Source: Porphyromonas circumdentaria (GTDB lineage Bacteria > Bacteroidota > Bacteroidia > Bacteroidales > Porphyromonadaceae). Taken from it: 64,000 bases of DNA. A model generated the notes under the pieces. That model worked only from the letters and a program-made list of their open reading frames with translations, ran no database searches and was not told the origin of the DNA. Position 1 is the first letter of the stretch. Each line of letters opens with the position of its first letter. Position numbers and translations under genes: made by a program. Below are positions 35,301 through 42,929 of this stretch, piece by piece. The stretch is taken from contig NZ_FUXE01000001.1 in assembly GCF_900167105.1 (NCBI RefSeq), positions 56,070 through 120,069 of the forward strand. Direction: 5' to 3'.

Positions 35301-35350
35301 CAGTGCACGGTGCAAGTCCCTTTATATATAAGGGCTTGCACCGTGCACTG
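35301..35350. repeat. Long perfect hairpin at the element right end
   Basis: CAGTGCACGGTGCAAG (35301-35316) pairs with CTTGCACCGTGCACTG (35335-35350). The loop adds an inner stem CCCTT (318-322) with AAGGG (330-334). No U-run follows. It could be a bidirectional terminator, a recombination-related structure or a transfer/replication origin. Confidence 0.7.
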
Positions 35351-35352
35351 AA

Positions 35353-35512
35353 AATTGTAGCCAAGAGGCTGATAAAATATTTCCTATCAAATAGTTTGGA
35401 AAGTGTTCCTGTTTTGAGTACTTTTGAACCAAGGAAATACAAGTGAGTATTTCCAATAGCAGTATCTATGAGTACTCTCTAAGAACTCTCTGGTGGCTAC
35501 AATTTGGCTACA
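35353..35512. repeat. TGGCTACA inverted and direct repeats near the tRNA-like end
   Basis: AATTGTAGCCA (35353-35363) is the exact reverse complement of TGGCTACAATT (35494-35504). TGGCTACA is then repeated directly at 35505-35512. Such repeats beside a tRNA 3' end resemble integrase arm or core sites. This is inference from position. Confidence 0.45.
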
Positions 35513-35566
35513 CCAAAAGAAGAAAAAAGGACTAAAAGATTACGATACAAGGAGTTGAAGAATATA

Positions 35567-35590
35567 GTTCATTATCCTCTCTCTCCGCCA
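35567..35590 (+). other. tRNA-Ser-like 3' end (candidate attachment-site remnant)
   Basis: The sequence GTTC...TCCTCTCTCTCCGCCA ends exactly like a Bacteroidetes tRNA-Ser: T-loop GTTC, acceptor strand TCTCTCCG and CCA at 35588-35590. No D-arm, anticodon arm or 5' acceptor is present upstream, so only the 3' end is there. This is the trace left when an element integrates into a tRNA gene and rebuilds the intact gene at its other end. A terminator follows 57 bases later, as after a real tRNA gene. Confidence 0.45.
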
Positions 35591-35646
35591 GAAGGTTTCA
35601 AAAGGGTTTCACAACCCCCATTCAAAATAGCCTTCAGAATATAGAT

Positions 35647-35678
35647 AATCGTTGTAAAATCAAGGTTTTACAACGATT
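35647..35678 (+). terminator. Strong Rho-independent terminator
   Basis: AATCGTTGTAAAA (35647-35659), loop CAAGGT-type hexamer, TTTTACAACGATT (35666-35678), followed by TTTTTC. The stem is perfect and has a U-run on the plus strand, suiting the end of a tRNA or other upstream plus-strand transcript. Confidence 0.85.
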
Positions 35679-35732
35679 TTTTTCTTTGTATATATCTTTA
35701 TCTACTGACGAAAACTGAAGTGTTTCAAGAGA

Positions 35733-36038
35733 ATGGGGGTGCTACATTCCATCACAACGGACAACGGTACAGAGTTTATGGCTTTTTCTTCCATCGAAAG
35801 AACACTCAAAATTCCCGTTTTCTTTGCAAAGCCTTATTGTTCAACGGACAAGCCACACATAGAACATCTAAACAAACTCATAAGACAATATATACCAAAA
35901 GGAACCTCTTTCTCCGAAATATCGAAACTACAAATCAAAACAATACAGAGACTGCTAAACAACAGACCCAGAAAAAAGCCAAATTTTCAATCTCCTGTAG
36001 AAATCCTTGATATATATTTGCAACAACGTTGCTCTTGA
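35733..36038 (+). pseudogene. IS30-family transposase C-terminal remnant
   Basis: About 101 codons. TTDNGTEF contains the second catalytic Asp of the DDE domain. HIEHLNKLIRQYIPKGTSF carries the final Glu, and LNNRPRKKPNFQSPVEIL is the family C-terminus. Everything before the second Asp is missing, including the HTH and the first catalytic Asp, so it cannot transpose. No terminal inverted repeats were identified. It lies between the terminator of the element end and the protease gene. Confidence 0.85.
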
Positions 36039-36099
36039 TATAGGAAAATGCATATGAATTTTTTACACCTAACAAACCTAAAAATTACGCTACTTGTAT

Positions 36100-36107
36100 T
36101 ACCTTTG
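36100..36107 (+). promoter_or_regulatory. -7 box of the C10 protease gene
   Basis: TACCTTTG matches TAnnTTTG, 73 bases before the ATG at 36180. The -33 element is not clear. Confidence 0.55.
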
Positions 36108-36179
36108 TTGAGAGATGGTAGAACTCTTACTGAAACCTTTTATTATTAGAATTACCACTTTAATATCAAACAGATAACG

Positions 36180-38834
36180 ATGAGAAAACTTTTTCTTTAT
36201 GTTGCTCTCTTCCTTTGGGGGACAACATTGCTCACAGCAGGGCCTGTGAGTCCGAAGGCTGCTCGTGCTATTGCAGAGCGTTTCTTCTCAAGCAGTTCGC
36301 TACGGAGTAGTGGGGCTATTGAGTTGACCTATACACACTTACCTCAAGAGATTTTGCGCAGTGGCAACTCTTCTATTCAACCCTACTACTATGTGTTTAA
36401 TAGGGGAACTAATGAAGGCTTTGCTATTGTAGCAGGCGATGATAGGATGGAAGAGCTTTTAGCTTATTCCGAAGAAGGGCATTTTGATATGAATAAAGCT
36501 CCAGAGCATGTGCTTTGGTGGATGAAACAATATGATAGCCAGATTACATCTTTGTTCAAAAGTCCATGGAATATAAATACTACTAAGTCGGGAACTTCAT
36601 CTGCTACTCTCCGTAGTAGTAAAGATCCTCTTTTGGAAAAGGAGAGTATTAATTGGGATCAAGACCATCCATATAATAGTAAATGCCCTAAAGACCCTGT
36701 TACAGGTGTAACAACTTATACGGGGTGTGTGGCTACAGCTATCGGACAAGTGATGCGCTATCATAAATGGCCTGACTCTGCAGAGGGTAGCCATACTTAT
36801 CTTGATGAAACTTATCAACAACAAGGGAAAACTGTAGAGAGAAGTGCCACCTACGGACATAAATATAATTGGAGTAAGATGCCTGCTAATAGTTCTCCAA
36901 ATATTTCACAAGAAGAGGAGGCAGAGTTAGGACAATTTTTGTCTGATGTAGGCATTGCCGTAAATATGCAATACTCTTCTTCTGGAAGTGCTTCTTGGGA
37001 AGCTCACGTGGTGCGAGCACTAAAAGAGAATTTCAAGTATAAGAAAAACCTGAAGTTGGCATTTAGAGTACAGTATGAAGCTGCAAGGTGGGAGGAACTT
37101 ATCCGTCAAGAGTTGGATGCCAATAGACCTATTTTCTACTGTGGTGCTGGCGGTGGCGGTGGACATGCCTTCGTTTGCGATGGTTATAGTGCTGATGGTA
37201 AGTTTCATTTCAACTGGGGGTGGAGCGGAAATGCCAATGGCTACTATGTACTTTCTGTCTTAAAACCTGGAGCAGGAGGAATCGGGTCTGGCTCTTTGGG
37301 AGATTACTCTTTGAGTCAGTCTATATTGCTCAATGTGGTTCCTAACAAGGACAATGGCAATGAGTATGCAGATGATTATGGGCCTAACATATCTCTTCGT
37401 GCAAAAGTTAAAGACAACGACAAATTAGAGATAAAGGCAGCTCTTATGCATCAAGGTGTAGACGGGCAAAAGGTATGCTTCCGTCCTACTCTTTACAAAG
37501 GGAACGACGTCGTTAAAACGGGAGAACTCTACACTATCAATAAGATGATACTCCAAGAGGCTTATATGATGACTTCTACGATGGATTTAAGTGGTCTTGC
37601 CGACGGAGAGTACACTCTCTTTATAGAGCATTCTAACGAAGAGAACGGTACCTATAGAAAAACTGAAGAGGTACTTAATGAGCCTAGCCAAGCAAACATC
37701 AAAATAGCTGGTGGAGTCGCTACTGTATCTGGTTATAATGTCGGCTATACACCCCTCACGGTAACAAAATTGGAAGCTAAAGACAACGAGATAAAGGCTT
37801 TCTCTCGTAATACTATTACTTTGACCATTGAAAACAGAGGTGGATATGAGTTTTATGGACCTCTTCGTCTTTATGCTTACGACAGTGAGCTCATTCCTTC
37901 TTCTGAGTTCTTAGTACACACTCCGTTGTCACAAGTAGGCGAGGAAACTCTTGTTATGATTCCTAAGGGAGGAGAGATTAAGGTCGAGTTCACGGGGCTT
38001 ATTGGTGTGCGAAAAGATGCAGAGGTTGCTTTCTTCTTAAAAGCTCCCGATTTGGATCCAGAAGACCCCAGTACAGACTTTGGTTATTACCAAAAGCGCA
38101 TGGGGAACTCTTATGCACGCCGTATAGAGGGTTCTTACAAAGTTAAAGAAGCAACGACTTTAATGCCTACAGGAGTAACAGCAGTAGCTGTAGAGAATAG
38201 AGATGTTCTTAACATTTATACCCAAGTAGGCCTCCAGGCTAAAGGGCCTAAGTTTACACTTACAAATTATGGGCGTAAGCATATTACCTCTACTCATGGA
38301 GAACTCTGTGGAGTAGTTTACGCAAAACACCCACCAACGGGAATATATTTTGTAGCCGAAATCTCCAGTAATTCTTACAAGGGCGAAATTAATTCAGGAG
38401 AGAGTGTGGAGTACACTCCTATCTTCACAGGCAATAGGGATGTTCAGCCTTTCCTCGGTTATGAAGGTGTTATGGTGATTGCTTGTATGAAACGTGTGGG
38501 ATTGGGTAGTTTAGCTGAAGGTTCAAAAACCTACGGTAATATCGAAGTGCCTGTTCGTTTCGTTAGAAATACGGATAATAACCAAGTTGTGCCTATGCTT
38601 ATCAACGGTGTTTTCCCCAACCCAACTATAGCACAATGTACTGTTAGCAGCGAAACTGAAATAGCTTCTGTTGATTTGTTTACCCTTTCGGGAGTAAAAG
38701 TCCGTTCGTATGCAGGTAATGGTACTGCTGTTCTTACAATTAATGTTGCAGACTTAGAAAATGGAACCTATTTAGTAGGCGTACGCTCTACAGATGGAAA
38801 ACTTCAAAGCCATCGTTTGATTGTACAACACTAA
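36180..38834 (+). CDS. Secreted C10 (streptopain-like) cysteine protease with T9SS sorting domain
   Basis: 884 residues, related in architecture to PrtT of P. gingivalis and SpeB. It starts with a signal peptide (1-20). A propeptide/Spi-type inhibitory domain follows (SPKAARAIAERFF to DPLLEKE). The C10 catalytic domain has the nucleophile Cys183 in YTGCVATAIGQVMRYHKWP and His329 in GGGGHAFVCDGY, followed by FNWGWSGNANGYY. About 440 residues of beta-sandwich modules follow. The last about 80 residues (GVFPNPT, DLFTLSGVKV, DLENGTYLVGV and HRLIVQH) form a type A sorting domain of the type IX secretion system. The product should therefore be exported across the outer membrane and attached or released. 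It likely degrades host proteins or peptides. It is transcribed alone, with a promoter at 36100 and a terminator at 38859. Confidence 0.93.
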   Translation: MRKLFLYVALFLWGTTLLTAGPVSPKAARAIAERFFSSSSLRSSGAIELTYTHLPQEILRSGNSSIQPYYYVFNRGTNEGFAIVAGDDRMEELLAYSEEGHFDMNKAPEHVLWWMKQYDSQITSLFKSPWNINTTKSGTSSATLRSSKDPLLEKESINWDQDHPYNSKCPKDPVTGVTTYTGCVATAIGQVMRYHKWPDSAEGSHTYLDETYQQQGKTVERSATYGHKYNWSKMPANSSPNISQEEEAELGQFLSDVGIAVNMQYSSSGSASWEAHVVRALKENFKYKKNLKLAFRVQYEAARWEELIRQELDANRPIFYCGAGGGGGHAFVCDGYSADGKFHFNWGWSGNANGYYVLSVLKPGAGGIGSGSLGDYSLSQSILLNVVPNKDNGNEYADDYGPNISLRAKVKDNDKLEIKAALMHQGVDGQKVCFRPTLYKGNDVVKTGELYTINKMILQEAYMMTSTMDLSGLADGEYTLFIEHSNEENGTYRKTEEVLNEPSQANIKIAGGVATVSGYNVGYTPLTVTKLEAKDNEIKAFSRNTITLTIENRGGYEFYGPLRLYAYDSELIPSSEFLVHTPLSQVGEETLVMIPKGGEIKVEFTGLIGVRKDAEVAFFLKAPDLDPEDPSTDFGYYQKRMGNSYARRIEGSYKVKEATTLMPTGVTAVAVENRDVLNIYTQVGLQAKGPKFTLTNYGRKHITSTHGELCGVVYAKHPPTGIYFVAEISSNSYKGEINSGESVEYTPIFTGNRDVQPFLGYEGVMVIACMKRVGLGSLAEGSKTYGNIEVPVRFVRNTDNNQVVPMLINGVFPNPTIAQCTVSSETEIASVDLFTLSGVKVRSYAGNGTAVLTINVADLENGTYLVGVRSTDGKLQSHRLIVQH

Positions 38835-38858
38835 AATAGATTTTCAACCCAATTAGAG

Positions 38859-38893
38859 AAAGCCTGTGTTTCGTAAGAGACGCAGGCTTTTTC
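38859..38893 (+). terminator. Terminator of the C10 protease gene
   Basis: AAAGCCTGTG (38859-38868) pairs with CGCAGGCTTT (38881-38890) with one G-U type mismatch, followed by TTTC. It lies 25 bases after the stop. Confidence 0.8.
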
Positions 38894-39240
38894 TATTTTA
38901 GACGAACGACTTTCTACACTTAGACGTGTCGGGTGTATTCGGGAGATATGTTGGAGAAAATATCGTGACCTATGCGATTTTCCATTGTAATACATCTAAA
39001 CTTCAGTTATGACCTGTGCAAACTTCACTTATGACCTGTGTAAACTTCAGTTAGCACAAGTCCCAAATATTGCTATTGCAAAATGCACCAAGCTCCTGGG
39101 TTGTTGGCCAGTTGATTTTGTTGGAAAGACCAATGATCTTTTTTATCCCTTGAGGCGTTAGATTTGCTTTGGCGAAAGAAAGGCGTATAGAGATTATGAG
39201 ATTTTTCTTGGAGAAGTGCTTGCAAGGAATTCTTTGCTTT
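38894..39240. other. Spacer with 22-bp tandem repeats and no gene
   Basis: No convincing reading frame lies between the protease terminator and the end of dusB. The notable content is three 22-base repeats at 38998-39063. Confidence 0.55.
38998..39063. repeat. Three tandem 22-bp repeats (family shared with 57416-57525)
   Basis: Units AAACTTCAGTTATGACCTGTG-C, AAACTTCACTTATGACCTGTG-T and a diverged third (AAACTTCAGTTAGCACAAGT). On the minus strand they read as GTTTACACAGGTCATAACTG-type units. They match the repeats after ilvE at about 14 of 22 positions. There are no spacers, so this is not a CRISPR. Confidence 0.7.
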
Positions 39241-40224
39241 CTACTCGAGTAGAGGGGCTACGTCTTGGCGAAGGATGTTAAGCAGATCTTCCATTGTTGT
39301 AGCTTGTAGCATACGGATGCGTAATGGACGGAAGTTGGCGATCCCCTTGAATATGGGAGTTGTGGCTAAGTGTCTGCGAGAATGGAGTATACCTCTTCTT
39401 TCGTCCAGTTTTTCAATGTTGTTTTGAATCATAGTAATGAGTGTCTCCAGGCGTTCCAACGCACTCTTGGGGGGGAATGCTTTCTTATGATCTAAGAAGT
39501 AACGCATCTCCTCAAAGACCCAAGGTTTTCCAATAGAGGCTCTCCCTACCATAACCGCATCTACTCCATAGCGTTCAAAAGCCTCCCAAGCTTCTTCTGG
39601 CGTGGTTATATCTCCATTGCCGATAATGGGAATATGCATTCGAGGGTTATTTTTTACTTTAGCGATGTAATCCCACTTGGCTTGTCCTGTATACATATCG
39701 CTACGTGTGCGTCCATGTATGGTAAGAGCTGCAATACCGCAGTCTTGAAGGGCTTCGGAGAGTTCTTCTATAACAATACTTTGGTGATCCCAACCCAATC
39801 GAGTTTTAACTGTAACGGGCACAGAAGAAGCTTTTACCACGGCACTTGTAATCTCGAGCATTAGCGGAATATCCTTTAGCATCCCACTACCAGCACCTTT
39901 TCCTGCCACTCTTTTGACTGGGCATCCGAAGTTGAGGTCTAAAAGTTCAGGGCCAGTAGCCGAAGCTATTTGTGCCGCCTCTGCCATCGTGGCTACATCT
40001 CTACCATATATTTGGATTACACTGGGACGTTCTTCTGGATGTATGAAAAGTTTATTGCACGCTCCTTTAACTGAACGAATTAAAGCATCGGCACTAATGA
40101 ACTCGCTATATACCATAGATGCGCCGAACCCTCTGCAAAGCAGACGAAAGGCACTATCACTCACATCTTCCATAGGAGCAAGGAGAAGAGGTTTTTCTCC
40201 CAAATCAATCTGGGCTATCTTCAT
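39241..40224 (-). CDS. dusB: tRNA-dihydrouridine synthase (DusB/NifR3 family)
   Basis: 327 residues. It reduces specific uridines in tRNA D-loops with FMN and NADPH. The N-terminal TIM barrel begins LAPMEDVSDSAFRLLCRGFG. The catalytic cysteine lies in DLNFGCPVKRVAGKGAGSG, and the tRNA/FMN motif VKTRLGWDH and IPIIGNGDITTPEEAWEAF follow. VMVGRASIGKPWVFEEM is the FMN-phosphate loop. The C-terminal helical domain is of normal size. It stands alone on the minus strand, divergent from parA. The gap of about 260 bases to parA must hold both promoters. Confidence 0.93.
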   Translation of the reverse strand: MKIAQIDLGEKPLLLAPMEDVSDSAFRLLCRGFGASMVYSEFISADALIRSVKGACNKLFIHPEERPSVIQIYGRDVATMAEAAQIASATGPELLDLNFGCPVKRVAGKGAGSGMLKDIPLMLEITSAVVKASSVPVTVKTRLGWDHQSIVIEELSEALQDCGIAALTIHGRTRSDMYTGQAKWDYIAKVKNNPRMHIPIIGNGDITTPEEAWEAFERYGVDAVMVGRASIGKPWVFEEMRYFLDHKKAFPPKSALERLETLITMIQNNIEKLDERRGILHSRRHLATTPIFKGIANFRPLRIRMLQATTMEDLLNILRQDVAPLLE

Positions 40225-40277
40225 ATCTTTCTCTTTTGATATTCTGTTCTAAATTTTTCCTCTGCAAAAATAAAATA

Positions 40278-40433
40278 ATGCAAGCAAGAGTACATTATAG
40301 CCCCCAAACTCTATTGCAAGAGGTTGGTAGCGTACCTAAGCCCTTGAAAGCATATACAGAAGATGTGAGTGATTTCGTGAAACATTGGCTCCGCATTTTT
40401 TGTTTACATCCAACACGAGTTATCAACATATAA
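40278..40433 (+). CDS. Possible small ORF or gene remnant upstream of parA
   Basis: 51 codons from ATG 40278 (MQARVHYSPQTLLQEVGSV). It might be the decayed N-terminal stub of a larger enzyme (the FVKHWL segment vaguely resembles MenE-like acyl-CoA ligases), but this is a guess. It occupies the dusB-parA promoter region and may not be translated. Confidence 0.25.
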   Translation: MQARVHYSPQTLLQEVGSVPKPLKAYTEDVSDFVKHWLRIFCLHPTRVINI

Positions 40434-40486
40434 GTGAATATATCTACTAAAATGATTAGCTTTGAACTCGAATTGATAATAGGATT

Positions 40487-41269
40487 ATGGGGAAAATCAT
40501 AGCTTTGGCAAATCAAAAAGGAGGGGTGGGGAAGACTACCACTACGATAAATCTGGCTGCTTCTCTTGCCACACTGGAGCAAAAAGTACTTGTTATAGAT
40601 GCAGATCCTCAAGCCAATGCTACATCGGGATTAGGCACTCTCTCCAATGAAGCTCACAAGACAATCTACGAATGCCTCGTGACGGGAGAAAATCCGTCGG
40701 ATGTAATCGTACCTACCTCTATAGAGACGCTTGACTTGTTACCTTCTCATGTAGATCTTGTTGGGGCAGAGGTAGAGATGTTGCAGTTTGAACAGCGAGA
40801 GTCTGTTATGCGCAAAGTGATACGCCCTCTTGCCGATAAATATGACTACATATTGATAGATTGCTCCCCCTCTCTCGGGTTGATTACCGTAAACTCTTTA
40901 GTCGCTGCCGATTCTGTGATTATACCTGTGCAGTGTGAGTATTTTGCTCTTGAGGGAATCAGTAAACTTTTGTCGACTATACGTATAATAAAGAGTAAAC
41001 TAAATCCACAACTTGCCATCGAAGGCTTTCTAATGACCATGTACGATAGTCGTTTGCGTTTGGCCAATCAGATATATAATGAGATGAAGCAACACTTTGG
41101 AGAACTCGTATTTGAGACGGTCATTACGCGTAATGTGAAGCTTAGTGAGGCTCCCAGTCACGGAGTTCCTGTTATCTTATACGATATAGAGAGCAAGGGA
41201 GCCATAAACCATTTAGAATTAGCCAAAGAGTTGATTCGGCATAATCAAAAGGTCTCCTTTACGAATTAG
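40487..41269 (+). CDS. parA: Chromosome partition ATPase ParA/Soj
   Basis: 260 residues. The deviant Walker A is KGGVGKTTTTINLA (residues about 10-23), followed by VIDADPQANAT (Walker A'), then YILIDCSPSLGLIT (Walker B) and EYFALEGISKL. It binds DNA non-specifically when ATP-bound and moves ParB-parS complexes to segregate the chromosome origin. parB follows after 36 bases, so both are one operon. An origin-proximal location of the window is therefore likely, though no oriC or dnaA is seen here. Confidence 0.95.
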   Translation: MGKIIALANQKGGVGKTTTTINLAASLATLEQKVLVIDADPQANATSGLGTLSNEAHKTIYECLVTGENPSDVIVPTSIETLDLLPSHVDLVGAEVEMLQFEQRESVMRKVIRPLADKYDYILIDCSPSLGLITVNSLVAADSVIIPVQCEYFALEGISKLLSTIRIIKSKLNPQLAIEGFLMTMYDSRLRLANQIYNEMKQHFGELVFETVITRNVKLSEAPSHGVPVILYDIESKGAINHLELAKELIRHNQKVSFTN

Positions 41270-41305
41270 TATATAGATTGGCGGAACACGAAATAACAGT
41301 TACCT

Positions 41306-42166
41306 ATGAAAAAAGGAAATAGCCCTTTGGGAAGAGGCTTGAGTGCCATGCTTGATGACGCAGCAGGCTCTTCTTCTATCAACGAAATTCTTATTGATTG
41401 CATCCGTCCTAATCCAGAACAACCAAGGCGGCTTTTTGACGATGATAGTTTGTCAGAATTAGCCACCTCTATTCGCAATATAGGTCTGGTACAACCCATT
41501 ACTGTGCGTAAATTGGACCATGACGACTATATGATTATATCGGGAGAGCGTCGTTGGCGTGCCTGTAAAATGGCAGGACTAACTACTATACCTGCCTACG
41601 TTAAAACGGCTGATGATGAGTCCATGATGGAAATGGCTCTTATCGAGAATATCCAACGAGAAGATCTTAATGCCATAGAGATAGCTCTTGCTTACCATCG
41701 CTTGTTGGAAGCTACCCAAATGAAACAAGAAGAGTTGGCCGATAGGGTAGGGAAGAATAGAGCTACCATCAGTAACTATTTGCGCCTGTTACGATTGCCA
41801 GCAGAGATACAGCTTGGTCTTACCGAAAAGAAAATCGATATGGGGCATGCAAGAGCCTTGCTCTCTCTATCTACTCCAGAGAAACAATTGGCTCTGTATG
41901 CCCAGATTGTAGCGAGAAAAATGAGTGTTCGTGAGGTAGAACATGAGGTTAAACGACTCGCCCGTCTTGAAGAGAAGTCTGACAAAAGAAGAAATACTCG
42001 TCAGGGACAACCCGATTTCTCTCTTCTTTGTGATCAGTTAAGCAAGGCTTTTTCCACAAAAGTACAGTTGGTTAGTAACCAATCGGGAAAAGGAAAGCTC
42101 ACAATTCACTTTGAGGGTGAAGAAGATTTAGCACGCATTCTACAGTTACTTGAGGAACGTCAGTAG
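41306..42166 (+). CDS. parB: Chromosome partition protein ParB/Spo0J
   Basis: 286 residues. The N-terminal ParB/Srx CTPase domain contains RPNPEQPRRLFDDDSLSEL, GLVQPITVRK and ISGERRWRACKMAG (the GERRxRA CTP-binding patch), then ALIENIQREDLNAIEIA. The central HTH is QEELADRVGKNRATISNYLR. The C-terminal dimerisation domain is at about 235-286 (FSTKVQLVSNQSGKGKLTIH). It binds parS, slides as a CTP clamp, and activates ParA. The gene is followed after 17 bases by the DUF5683 gene, as in other Bacteroidales, so partition and envelope genes are co-transcribed. Confidence 0.95.
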   Translation: MKKGNSPLGRGLSAMLDDAAGSSSINEILIDCIRPNPEQPRRLFDDDSLSELATSIRNIGLVQPITVRKLDHDDYMIISGERRWRACKMAGLTTIPAYVKTADDESMMEMALIENIQREDLNAIEIALAYHRLLEATQMKQEELADRVGKNRATISNYLRLLRLPAEIQLGLTEKKIDMGHARALLSLSTPEKQLALYAQIVARKMSVREVEHEVKRLARLEEKSDKRRNTRQGQPDFSLLCDQLSKAFSTKVQLVSNQSGKGKLTIHFEGEEDLARILQLLEERQ

Positions 42167-42183
42167 TTTTTACCTTCCTATTA

Positions 42184-42921
42184 ATGAAAAAGGATAGAAA
42201 GAATTCTTTTTTATCGAGACAGGTGCTTATTTTTTGCACAGTACTACTGCTTTTTGTGGGCCGTAGTTGGGGTATTTGTGCTCAAGAAGAGAGTACGTCA
42301 AACCTTGCATCGGATGTAATAAGTACAGAGACTACACTCTCTGAATTACCGCTTTTAGAAACAGATGGGACAACCCTTTCCCAATATCCTACTCTAAAGA
42401 ATGTATTAGGAACTTCTCCTCTTTGGAGACCGAACTCCACGACGGCTCTTTTGTGTGCAATAATTCCTGGAGGAGGACAGTTATATAATCGGAAGTATTG
42501 GAAAATACCTCTCGTCTTGGGTGCTACCACAGCATGCCTCTATGCCATTACCTGGAATGGCCGTCTCTATAACGAATACCACACAGCTTACGTAGACTTT
42601 ATGAATCCCAATCCTTTGGAAAAAGATTCTTGGAAAGGTTTTATCCCTCAAGGAGCCGATCCCAAAAACTATGTAGGCGATGCCAACATCCAAAACCGAC
42701 TAAAGAAGGGGAGTGAATTGTACCGTCGCAATCGAGACCTGAGTATAATAGTCTCGGCCGCAGTTTACCTTCTTTCCTTTATTGATGCTTATGTAGATGC
42801 AGAGCTCTTCGATTTTGAAGTCAGCCCTAATCTCTCTTTGGTTTTAGCTCCTGCTACTACCTCGTTCTATCCAGAAAAGGCGGGTTTTCTTCCCGCTGTT
42901 TCTTGTAGCTTAAATTTTTGA
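42184..42921 (+). CDS. DUF5683 membrane protein of the parAB operon
   Basis: 245 residues. An N-terminal signal/anchor (about 13-30: LIFCTVLLLFVGRSWGICAQ) is followed by a polar stretch. The DUF5683 core has ALLCAIIPGGGQLYNRKYWK (conserved PGxGQ(L/I)YN motif), IPLVLGATTACLYAITWN, RRNRDLSIIVSAAVYLLSFI and DAYVDAELFDFEVS. Members lie between parB and the murein transglycosylase in many Bacteroidales; their function is unknown, and an envelope role is likely. The stop overlaps a TTG preceding the next gene, and translation of mltD begins 9 bases later. Confidence 0.85.
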   Translation: MKKDRKNSFLSRQVLIFCTVLLLFVGRSWGICAQEESTSNLASDVISTETTLSELPLLETDGTTLSQYPTLKNVLGTSPLWRPNSTTALLCAIIPGGGQLYNRKYWKIPLVLGATTACLYAITWNGRLYNEYHTAYVDFMNPNPLEKDSWKGFIPQGADPKNYVGDANIQNRLKKGSELYRRNRDLSIIVSAAVYLLSFIDAYVDAELFDFEVSPNLSLVLAPATTSFYPEKAGFLPAVSCSLNF

Positions 42922-42929
42922 TTAGTAAA

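Larger units (their letters stand above)
5225..35590. mobile_element. Integrative/conjugative-element backbone (boundaries approximate)
   Basis: The gene set DUF3945 protein, TopB, giant N6-methylase/helicase, AbiE pair, HTH proteins and toprim/AAA replication protein is typical of Bacteroidetes conjugative or mobilizable transposons. The left end is not defined; the first element gene starts at 5225. The right end is placed at the tRNA-Ser-like 3' end near 35590, beyond which a terminator and an unrelated IS30 remnant begin. No integrase belonging to this backbone is visible in the window, and no tra (conjugation) operon is seen, so it is either incomplete or continues to the left. A second element is inserted at 13501-28430. 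Confidence 0.55.
35172..35719. other. Non-coding right end of the element
   Basis: No gene was seen in this 550-base stretch. It holds, in order, a long hairpin (35301-35350), TGGCTACA repeats (35353-35512), a tRNA-Ser-like 3' end (35567-35590) and a strong terminator (35647-35678), annotated separately. Confidence 0.6.

Noticed and set aside
35505-35590. Complete tRNA-Ser gene
   Set aside because: Only the 3' acceptor end and CCA fit; no 5' acceptor strand, D-arm or anticodon stem could be found upstream.
40371-40390. parS site upstream of parA
   Set aside because: CGTGAAACA matches one half of the usual parS palindrome, but the other half is not present.
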